NCBI GenBank assembly: GCA_965198655.1
Contig: OZ240668.1
Coordinates: forward strand, 1,550,001 to 1,614,000
Direction: 5' to 3'
DNA from: Lichenicola sp965198655
GTDB lineage: Bacteria > Pseudomonadota > Alphaproteobacteria > Acetobacterales > Acetobacteraceae
Length of the DNA: 64,000 nucleotides
Part shown: piece by piece, positions 57,591-64,000 of the stretch
How positions within the stretch are numbered: the first letter of the stretch is position 1
How the letters are laid out: each line of letters starts with the position of its first letter
Made by a program: the position numbers and the translations under genes
The notes under the pieces: generated by a model
Database searches by the model: none
What the model was told of the DNA's origin: nothing
The model's input: the letters and a program-made list of their open reading frames with translations, nothing else

Positions 57591-58999
57591 TGGCCTTCAC
57601 CCACGCGTTCGCGCCGACCAGCCTGCGCGAGTACGACATACGCGGCATCGTCGGCCAGACCCTGCACCCGGCGGACGCGTTCGCGATCGGCCGCACCTTC
57701 GGCAGCATCGTGTCGCGTCACGACGGCAAGACCGTGGCGGTGGGCTATGACGGCCGCCTGTCCTCGCCAGAGCTGGAGGCGGCCCTTGTCGAGGGCCTCA
57801 AGGCGTCCGGCATGGAGGTGCTGCGCGTCGGCTGCGGCCCGACGCCGATGCTGTACTACGCCGCCACCACGCTGGAGACGGATGGCTGCATCATGGTCAC
57901 CGGCAGCCACAACCCGCCGAACTACAACGGCTTCAAGATGATGCTGGGGCGCAAGCCGTTCTTCGGCGCGCAGATCCAGCAGTTGGGCGCCTTGTCTGCC
58001 GCCGGCGACGTGGTGGACGAGGCTGCCGGCTCCGACCGCACGGTGGACGTCAGCCACGATTACGTCGCCCGCCTGATTTCCGACTGGGACGGCGGCGACC
58101 GACTCCTCAAGGTGGTCTGGGACAACGGCAACAGCTCCGCCGGCGAGATCCTGGCCCGTCTGGTCCGCTCGCTGCCCGGCGAGCACACGGTGCTGAACGG
58201 CGCCATCGACGGCAACTTCCCGGCCCATCATCCTGACCCGACGGTGGCGAAGAACCTGGAGCAGTTGATCGCCGCGGTGGCCGAGAAGGGGGCCGACATC
58301 GGCATCGCCTTCGACGGCGACGCCGACCGCATCGGCGTGGTGGATGACAAGGGACAGATCCTGTGGGGCGACCAGCTCCTGGTGGTGCTGGCCCGCGACG
58401 TGCTGAAGTCCCGCCCGGGCGCCACCATCATTGCCGACGTCAAGGCGAGCCAGGTGCTGTTCGACGAGGTGCAGCGCGCCGGCGGCACGCCGCTGATGTG
58501 GAAGACCGGCCACTCGCTGATCAAGGCCAAGATGGCCGAGACCGGCTCGCCGCTCGCCGGCGAGATGTCCGGCCACGTGTTCTTCGCCGACAAGTGGTAC
58601 GGCTTCGACGATGCCCTCTACGCCGCCGTCCGCGTGCTCGGCATCGTGGCCCGCATGGACCAATCGTTCTCGACCGTGAAGGAGGCGTTGCCGCACGCCG
58701 TCAGCACGCCGGAGCTGCGCTTCGACTGCGATGACACGCGCAAGTTCGAGGTGATCGGCGAGGTCGCCGCCCGCCTTAAGCAGGCCGGCACGGAGGTGTC
58801 CGCGATCGACGGCGTCCGCGTCCGCACCCCTGACGGCTGGTGGCTGCTCCGCGCCTCCAACACCCAGGCCGTCCTGGTCGCCCGTGCCGAGGGGCTGACC
58901 ACCGATGGCCTGGAGCGCCTCAAGGCCGACCTGGTGCACCACCTCGAAGCCTCCGGCCTGGCGGCTCCCGACTTCTCCGGCGAGAACGCCGGCCACTGA
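57590..58999 (+). CDS. Phosphomannomutase/phosphoglucomutase
   Basis: A 469-residue protein with the active-site serine loop TGSHNPPNYNGFK, the metal loop FDGDADRIGVV, and the C-terminal phosphate-binding RASNTQAVLV. It interconverts hexose 6- and 1-phosphates, feeding galU and GDP-sugar pathways. Complete. Starts at the overlapping stop of galU. Confidence 0.92.
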   Translation: MAFTHAFAPTSLREYDIRGIVGQTLHPADAFAIGRTFGSIVSRHDGKTVAVGYDGRLSSPELEAALVEGLKASGMEVLRVGCGPTPMLYYAATTLETDGCIMVTGSHNPPNYNGFKMMLGRKPFFGAQIQQLGALSAAGDVVDEAAGSDRTVDVSHDYVARLISDWDGGDRLLKVVWDNGNSSAGEILARLVRSLPGEHTVLNGAIDGNFPAHHPDPTVAKNLEQLIAAVAEKGADIGIAFDGDADRIGVVDDKGQILWGDQLLVVLARDVLKSRPGATIIADVKASQVLFDEVQRAGGTPLMWKTGHSLIKAKMAETGSPLAGEMSGHVFFADKWYGFDDALYAAVRVLGIVARMDQSFSTVKEALPHAVSTPELRFDCDDTRKFEVIGEVAARLKQAGTEVSAIDGVRVRTPDGWWLLRASNTQAVLVARAEGLTTDGLERLKADLVHHLEASGLAAPDFSGENAGH

Positions 59000-59035
59000 C
59001 CGATCCGTCCCGACCCCGACACGATCGGCGAGGCT

Positions 59036-59330
59036 CCTTCCTCCCCGCCGGTCGTGGCCGGGACTCAGTTCCTCGACTCGCCGGCTTCGACGCCGCTGAT
59101 GCGGATCGTTCCGTTCAGCTTCGAGGCCACCGCCGCCGACATCGTGCACCCGAGCGCATCCCGGCCAACATCCATGCGGCCGACGAGGCGCTCCCTCCAC
59201 CCATCGTGATCAGGCTTGACCTCTTTCGATCCGACAGGAGTGGAACTGCTGGCGCGGAGGGCCTCGCTTGGCATCGATGCGACCATCCGGACGGCGTTCA
59301 TGTCGAGCGCGTCCCATCGATATCCAGCCG
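59036..59330 (+). repeat. Two decayed tandem copies of the glycosyltransferase 5' end
   Basis: Copy 1 (about 59040-59165) reads EAPSSPPVVAGTQFLDSP and LMRI..., then shifts frame at DIVHP. Copy 2 (about 59190-59310) begins ADEALPPPIVI and is more worn, ending HVERVP. Both echo EAPPRPPVVTGTELLDPP, LMRI and DIVHPERVP of the intact gene just downstream. Each keeps a GTG at the place of the intact gene's GTG (59056 and 59207 against 59361). This accounts for most of the 361 bases between the mutase and the next gene. Confidence 0.75.
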
Positions 59331-59360
59331 ACCGACGAGGCGCCTCCTCGTCCTCCCGTC

Positions 59361-60440
59361 GTGACCGGAACCGAACTCCTCGACCCGCCGGACTCCGCGC
59401 TGCTGATGCGGATCTCCTCGCCAGGCTTTGAGGCCGCCGCTCCCGACATCGTCCACCCCGAACGCGTTCCTCCCGACATCTGGGCTGCCTGCGCCGCCCA
59501 GCGGCAAGCGGTCTTTCCCCCGCGATCAATCTCTGTTTGGCTCCTCCATGACGTCCACGTCGCCTGCGAGGGCCTGGTATTCGACCGCGACGGCCGCCTT
59601 TATCGTCCCAGCGTCACCCAGCATGGACTGGCCGAGATCGAGTGGGCCGTCGACGCCGTCCGCACCGCCGTAGGGGATGGCACCGCCCCCGTGCACGATC
59701 TTCCCTTGGTCCTGGGCAAGAAGCGCGGCGCGATGAACTACGGCCATTGGCTGATGGAGATGCTGCCGATGCTGCATCTCGTGCTGGCCCGGCTAACTGA
59801 CCCGACGATCGGCGTCCTGCTGCACGACGTGACCGATCCGCGCCTGGGCGAGGTGATCCAGACCTGCCTGTCCCGTCTCGACATCGCTCCCGCCCGGGTC
59901 CGCATCTCCGACCACCGCCCTGTGCGCGTCCGCACCCTTCTCCTGGTCGAGGGCCTGACCGCGCACGGCACCTACATGTCGCCGCTGGTGCGCGATTGTC
60001 ACGCCCGCCTGGCCCACGGCGTTGCCGGTATCGGCTGTTCCCGCGTCTTCATCTCCCGCGGCCCCGGCCGCGCCCGCGACTTCACCAACCCGGTCGCGGT
60101 CGAAGTCCTGGCCCGCGACGCCGGCTATCACGTCCTCCAACCTGATCGGCTGTCCTTCCTGGAGCAGGTCGCCACGATCCGCGACGCCCGCCTGGTCGCC
60201 GGCGCCATGGGGGCTGCCCTGACCACCCTGGCCTACCTCCGTGACCCGGCGGAGATCCTGACCTTCGCCGGTGCCGGCATGCCCGACACCTTCTTCTGGT
60301 TCATCGCCACCTTGTTCGGCCACCGCTACCGCGAGGTGCGCTGCCTGCAGTCCGACGATCCCGCACCCACCGGCGTTTCCTACGACCGCGCCCTGCTGAT
60401 CGACCCTGCCGAGCTGCACCGGCTCCTCGCTGGTCGGTGA
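59361..60440 (+). CDS. Glycosyltransferase, GT61/DUF563-like
   Basis: About 359 residues. Features of the DUF563/GT61 group: NYGHWLMEMLPMLHLVLARL, a central FISRGPGRARDF and, near the end, LVAGAMGAALTTLAYLRDP. It likely adds a sugar to a surface polysaccharide, in line with galU and the mutase upstream. I chose GTG at 59361, but homology with the upstream copies begins before it, so the true start may be further left (frame is open from 59268). Confidence 0.75.
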   Translation: MTGTELLDPPDSALLMRISSPGFEAAAPDIVHPERVPPDIWAACAAQRQAVFPPRSISVWLLHDVHVACEGLVFDRDGRLYRPSVTQHGLAEIEWAVDAVRTAVGDGTAPVHDLPLVLGKKRGAMNYGHWLMEMLPMLHLVLARLTDPTIGVLLHDVTDPRLGEVIQTCLSRLDIAPARVRISDHRPVRVRTLLLVEGLTAHGTYMSPLVRDCHARLAHGVAGIGCSRVFISRGPGRARDFTNPVAVEVLARDAGYHVLQPDRLSFLEQVATIRDARLVAGAMGAALTTLAYLRDPAEILTFAGAGMPDTFFWFIATLFGHRYREVRCLQSDDPAPTGVSYDRALLIDPAELHRLLAGR

Positions 60441-60471
60441 CCGGCACGGCTCCGGATGCCTGCCTCCTAAA

Positions 60472-60571
60472 GCATCACCGGATCAGGTGCAGTCACCTGA
60501 CCGGTAAAGATGCTTGTTAAACAACCTGCTAGACCATGACAGGTGAACGAACGTGAACCGGTCATGGTCTA
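60472..60571. terminator. Two strong inverted repeats between convergent genes
   Basis: First: ACCGGATCAGGTG with CACCTGACCGGT around CAGT, extended by GCATC/GATGC, at 60472-60513. Second: TAGACCATGAC (60530-60540) with GTCATGGTCTA (60561-60571), which covers the cheR stop codon. They sit where a bidirectional terminator is expected but lack T-runs. The 128-base gap holds nothing else I recognise. Confidence 0.5.
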
Positions 60572-61396
60572 GCTCACCGTGGTAGCTGTTTCCGCGCTGG
60601 CACTCCTGGTGAAGATGCCGTGTCCTCCCGCCACCGGCGACAGCCCGATGTTGAGCCCGAGGATCGTTTCCGCCGCACCGAGATAGATCGCCCCGTCCGG
60701 CGACAACAACCGCGACGCCGCTTCCAGCGTCTGCGCCTTGGTCGCCTGGTCGAAATAGATCAACACGTTGCGACAGAAGATGACATCGAACCGTCCCAGC
60801 CCCGACAGGTCCGACAGGAGGTTCCACTCCCGGAACCGCACCATGTCCCGCAAGCTGCGGTTGATACGCCAGCCTCCACCCTCCTTGGTGAAGTACTTCA
60901 ACAGCAGCCTTTCCGGCATCCCCCGCTGCACCTCGAACTGCGTGTACAGACCCTGCTCCCCTCGACGCAGCGGCTCCCGCGCGATGTCGGTTCCCACGAT
61001 CTCCACCGCCCGGCCGGCGAGTGCCGGGCCCATCTCGCTAACCAGCATGGCCAGGGAGTAGGCCTCCTGTCCGGTCGAGGCGGCCGCCGACCAGATACGC
61101 AGCTTCATGCCTTTGGGCCGGTTCGCATGCAGCCAAGGCAGCATCACCTCACGCAGGTGATCGAACGGACGGCCATCGCGGAAGAACAGCGTTTCGTTGG
61201 TGGTCATCGCCTCGACCACTTCCCGCTCCAGCGCGGGATCGAGACGCAAGCGGTCTGCCAGGACCGCAAGGCTCGACAGCGCACGCTTCTTCAGGATCGG
61301 TTCCAGGCGAGCCTGCACCAGGTAGCTCTTGTCCACGCCAAGCGACAAGCCGGATCGCGCCTTCAACAGGGCCGCGATGGTCTCGAAACCGTTCAT
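60569..61396 (-). CDS. cheR: Chemotaxis protein methyltransferase
   Basis: A 275-residue protein. N-terminal helical domain, then SAASTGQEAYSLAMLV (SAM site), VEIVGTDI and RFDVIFCRNVLIYFD, the CheR pattern. It methylates chemoreceptor glutamates. Its ATG overlaps the cheB stop (61393-61396). A longer frame running on through cheB is an artefact of frame. Confidence 0.9.
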   Translation of the reverse strand: MNGFETIAALLKARSGLSLGVDKSYLVQARLEPILKKRALSSLAVLADRLRLDPALEREVVEAMTTNETLFFRDGRPFDHLREVMLPWLHANRPKGMKLRIWSAAASTGQEAYSLAMLVSEMGPALAGRAVEIVGTDIAREPLRRGEQGLYTQFEVQRGMPERLLLKYFTKEGGGWRINRSLRDMVRFREWNLLSDLSGLGRFDVIFCRNVLIYFDQATKAQTLEAASRLLSPDGAIYLGAAETILGLNIGLSPVAGGHGIFTRSASAETATTVS

Positions 61397-62472
61397 GCCG
61401 CGTCCGCCAGCTCGGCGAGCCTGCCCGCGATCCGGTCCAGCGGGAGCACCGCCTGGCACAAGCCCTCGCGTGCGACCGCACCCGGCATGCCCCAGACCAC
61501 GCTGCTGGCCTCGTCCTGCGCCAGCACCGCGCCTCCGGAGTCGACCACGGATCGTGCGCCGGCAGCGCCGTCCCTGCCCATGCCGGTCAGGATCACCGTC
61601 AGGACCCGTCCCTGGCAGGCGGCGACGGCACTGCGCAGCATCGGGTCGACCGATGGCCGACAGGAGTTCTCCGGCGCCGTGTCGACCACCCGGGCGACCA
61701 GCCCGGTCGCCGAGGCCTCGACCAGCAGATGCCGATCGCCCGGAGCGATGTGCACCCGGTTCGCAAGCAACGGCATCCCATCCTCCGCCTCGACGCAGGA
61801 CCGGTGGCCGATCCGGCCGAGATGCTCCGCCAGGCTGCGCGTGAAAAGCGGAGGCATGTGCTGGGTGACGACGATCGGCTGCGGCAAGCGCCGCGTCAGG
61901 CCGGAGAACAGGGTGAACAAGGCTTGCGGACCGCCGGTCGAGCTGCCGATCGCCACCAGCAACGGCGACCGCCGGGCGCCCGGCCGGACCGTCGGCAGCG
62001 GCGCCGGATGTGCGGATGCCGGTCCCGCGGATCGCGCCGGGCGGCGACCGAGGCCCAGAACCCTGGCGCGGATCTCCTGCGCGAAGCTGGAACGCGTTTC
62101 CGCGCTCGGCTTGTGCATGCAGTCGGCCGCTCCCGCCTGGATGGCGCGCATGGCGATGGCGGCCCCTGCGGTGGTCAAGGCCGACGCGACGATGACCCGG
62201 ATCCGCGGGTCGATCTTGAGCAGCAGCGGCAAGGCGGTCAGCCCGTCCATCACCGGCATTTCCACGTCGAGCAGCACGATGTCGACCTGCGTGTGCTTGA
62301 CGGTTTCCACGGCGATGGCGCCGTTGGCGACGCTTGCGACCACCTCGATATCCGGATCGGCATCCAGGGTGCGCGAGATCAGGGAGCGGATGACGGCCGA
62401 GTCGTCGCAGATCATGACCCGAACCGGCCGCAGGGTCGTGGCTGCGGGTGCGGCATCTATGACGCGGATCAA
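61393..62472 (-). CDS. cheB: Chemotaxis response regulator methylesterase
   Basis: About 359 residues. Receiver domain with CDDS and LLDVEMPVMDG, linker, then GSSTGGPQAL, VTQHMPP and LTGMGRDGAAG for the catalytic Ser/His/Asp. It removes methyl groups from receptors. I start it at TTG 62472 because GGGAGGTGG lies 5 bases upstream; the frame further upstream is the worn end of cheY. Confidence 0.88.
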   Translation of the reverse strand: MIRVIDAAPAATTLRPVRVMICDDSAVIRSLISRTLDADPDIEVVASVANGAIAVETVKHTQVDIVLLDVEMPVMDGLTALPLLLKIDPRIRVIVASALTTAGAAIAMRAIQAGAADCMHKPSAETRSSFAQEIRARVLGLGRRPARSAGPASAHPAPLPTVRPGARRSPLLVAIGSSTGGPQALFTLFSGLTRRLPQPIVVTQHMPPLFTRSLAEHLGRIGHRSCVEAEDGMPLLANRVHIAPGDRHLLVEASATGLVARVVDTAPENSCRPSVDPMLRSAVAACQGRVLTVILTGMGRDGAAGARSVVDSGGAVLAQDEASSVVWGMPGAVAREGLCQAVLPLDRIAGRLAELADAA

Positions 62473-62489
62473 GTTCCACCTCCCGTTGG

Positions 62490-62864
62490 CACGGCCGCAT
62501 CGGGGCATCTTGCCGATCGGGATGTCGACGTTGAGCGGCTTCATGATGAACTCCCACGTGCCGGTGTCGATCGCCACGATGATCCGGTCGGAGTCCTTGC
62601 TGGTCGTGCAACGATCACCCTAGGGTCGATGCCGAACTCCCCGCGGATCGCCCTGAGGCAGTCGATCCCTTTCACGCGCGGCATGGTCCAGTCGAGCGGC
62701 ACCTGGTCGGGGGCGGCAGTCCCGGCGGGCGGCGGACCCTTTGAAATCGTCAGCGGCTTCCACGGCCCGCAGACGGCCTTTCGAAGCGTGCGCCGCGCGA
62801 CCGGGCGCACGACGTCGCTGCCCCCGATGATCAGGCATGGCTGATTGGCGCGCGACGTGCTCAC
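62490..62864 (-). pseudogene. cheY: Decayed cheY
   Basis: The gene starts as a normal receiver (MSTSRANQPCLIIGGSDVV, then RRTLRKA), moves to a second frame for VEAADDFKGSAA, returns for LDWTMPRVKGIDCLRAI, and ends in a third frame with AIDTGTWEFIMKPLNVDI, which runs on into cheB. At least three shifts are needed. The acidic pair that binds metal, IIDDSD in relatives, reads IIGGSD. The phospho-acceptor Asp is still there in LDWTMP. No intact CheY can be made. Confidence 0.8.
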
Positions 62865-63346
62865 GCGGACAGCGCGAGCAGGCGGTCGATGTCGAGCACC
62901 ACCATCAGGCGCTCGGGCAGCCGGAACACGCCGCTGCTGAACTGGCGCCAGGTGGCGGACAGGTTCGGTGGTGTTTCCTCAATCATGTCCATGCGCAGGC
63001 TCAGCACCTCCAGGACCTGATCGATCAGCAGGGCGTACAGCGCACCGTCATGCTCTGCGACCAGCGCCACGCGATCGGCGGCCTCGGACGCCGGTTGCAG
63101 GCCAAGGCGGCAGCGCGTGTCGACGGCGGTGACGATGCGGCCACGCAGGTTGATGTTTCCCGCGATCTCGCAAGGCGCCAGGGGCACACGGACGATCTTG
63201 CTGTTCGTGATGACCTCGCGGACCGCAAGTACCGGAACGCCACAAAGCTGGCCGGCCAAAGTAAGGGTGACAAATCCCTGCTCCTGACGGTCATCCGGCG
63301 GATGCCGGACGTCGTCGGGACGGATCTTGTTCGTGCTGGAGGCCAT
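62861..63346 (-). CDS. cheW: Chemotaxis coupling protein
   Basis: A 161-residue protein with FVTLTLAGQLCGVPVLAVREV, then NLRGRIVTAVDTRCRLGL and VFRLPERLMVVLDIDRLL, all CheW. It links receptors and CheA. Its end overlaps the cheY start by ATGA. Intact. Confidence 0.9.
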   Translation of the reverse strand: MASSTNKIRPDDVRHPPDDRQEQGFVTLTLAGQLCGVPVLAVREVITNSKIVRVPLAPCEIAGNINLRGRIVTAVDTRCRLGLQPASEAADRVALVAEHDGALYALLIDQVLEVLSLRMDMIEETPPNLSATWRQFSSGVFRLPERLMVVLDIDRLLALSA

Positions 63347-63358
63347 GGAGCGGTTTCC

Positions 63359-64000
63359 TCAGGCGGCGAGGGGCTGTGAAAGGCACTGCTCGAGGCTGGA
63401 CAGGAGCGTGTCGCGCTCGAACTTCCGTATGGTGTCAGTGAAGCCGGCGGAACGCGCCTCCTGCACCGCGTCGCTGCCGGTCAGCGCCAGCAGCGGCATG
63501 TCGACCCAGGGACCGCCTTCGCGCACCTTGCGGGCGAAGCCGAGCCCGCCGAGCCCCGGCATCTCGATGTCCGACACGACGGCGTCGAAGCTGCGGCCGG
63601 CTTCCCGCATCGCCAGCGCCTTTTCGGCGGAGTCGGCGACGGTCACGTCGTAGCCGGCCGCGGACAGGCTCGGGGCGACCAGTTGACGGAAGAAGCTGCT
63701 GTCGTCGATGACCAGCAGGCGCGGCTTGCGGGCCGCTGCCGCGGTGTTGGCACGAAACCAGTTGCCGGCGGCGCGGGTGAGCCAGAAGGCCGCGTCGATG
63801 ATGTCCGTGGCGCGTTCAGCGATGACCGCGGCACCCAGCACGCCCGGACGGTCGGTGCCGAACTCGACGTGCAGGGTGGTGTTCACCACGTCGAGGATCT
63901 CCTCGACCATCACGCCGACCGGCTTGCCGCCGTTGTCGAACACCAGCACCGGATGAACCGCCTTCCGGTCGCCGTGCAGGGCCAGATGCGGCATGTCGAC
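63359..64000 (-). CDS. cheA: Histidine kinase CheA, C-terminal part with receiver domain (runs off window)
   Basis: The frame is open to the window's end. The part seen has the end of a CheW-like domain (LVFDNGGKPVGVMVEEILDVV) and a full receiver (VIDDSSFFRQL, SDIEMPG, LLALTG, and Lys in TIRKFERD). CheA hybrids with a C-terminal receiver are known in this group. Its own receiver may help replace the lost CheY as a phosphate sink, but cannot act as a free output protein. Confidence 0.85.
   Translation of the reverse strand, partial: VDMPHLALHGDRKAVHPVLVFDNGGKPVGVMVEEILDVVNTTLHVEFGTDRPGVLGAAVIAERATDIIDAAFWLTRAAGNWFRANTAAAARKPRLLVIDDSSFFRQLVAPSLSAAGYDVTVADSAEKALAMREAGRSFDAVVSDIEMPGLGGLGFARKVREGGPWVDMPLLALTGSDAVQEARSAGFTDTIRKFERDTLLSSLEQCLSQPLAA

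Noticed and set aside
60569..62611. A 680-residue CheB-CheR fusion on the minus strand
   Set aside because: The upstream part is cheB read in the wrong frame. CheR starts at 61396, overlapping the cheB stop.

Overview
The window is high-GC DNA with the gene repertoire of an alphaproteobacterium, probably Rhodospirillales in the broad sense. This rests on the chromosomal genes at the right end (lipB, tRNA-Leu, galU, a phosphomannomutase/phosphoglucomutase, a GT61-type glycosyltransferase and a cheA-cheW-cheY-cheB-cheR cluster); the genus is not resolved. About 53 kb on the left is one nearly complete temperate phage with a contractile tail (myovirus type). Its left end lies just outside the window, because the window opens inside a tyrosine integrase. 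Its right end is marked at about 53270-53338 by the 3' part of a tRNA-Ser(GCT) gene without acceptor 5' strand or D-arm. That is what the attR of a phage integrated in that tRNA gene should look like.

Phage layout. 1-3.8 kb: integrase, a counter-transcribed pair of putative membrane proteins, a protein with four helix-turn-helix repeats and small regulators. 3.9-8.4 kb: a primase-polymerase/helicase, a hairpin-flanked non-coding element, a GIY-YIG protein and an XRE-like protein. 8.5-11.4 kb: a minus-strand early block with two near-identical promoters. 11.7-14.6 kb: metallophosphoesterase, DnaQ-like exonuclease and small proteins. 14.9-25.5 kb: head genes (small and large terminase, a glycosyltransferase, a P-loop kinase, portal, scaffold-like protein, major capsid protein, an HNH intruder and connectors). 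25.5-43.3 kb: contractile tail (sheath, tube, chaperone with a -1 frameshift, tape measure, gpN-like, hub, gpV, gp25, gpJ, gpI, fibres), interrupted by cargo genes. 43.3-48.3 kb: a TM/coiled-coil protein, a T5 A1-like protein, guanylate kinase, GH108 endolysin, small membrane proteins, an embedded Rz/Rz1 spanin pair and a strong terminator. 48.3-53.1 kb: cargo at the attR end, namely small regulators, an abortive-infection (Abi_C) protein directly behind a PvuII-like restriction enzyme, the divergent PvuII-like N4-cytosine methyltransferase and a uracil-DNA-glycosylase-fold protein.

Right of attR, 53.3-55.7 kb is AT-richer and holds an overlapping gene pair plus a zinc-ribbon/DUF4145 gene. 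It may be the remnant of an older island at the same tRNA. Ordinary chromosome follows from lipB. The chemotaxis cluster carries a decayed cheY beside a CheA with its own receiver domain, and the glycosyltransferase gene is preceded by two decayed copies of its own 5' end.

Most striking observations: two copies of a structured non-coding element (6561-6700 and 39173-39292) with co-varying iteron arms and a conserved core; a PvuII-type R-M/Abi defence block carried by the prophage, in a window where I found no CAGCTG by eye; counter-oriented insertions flanked by a partial duplication of a connector gene; an AT-rich secreted-protein insert in the tail operon; and the cheY pseudogene.
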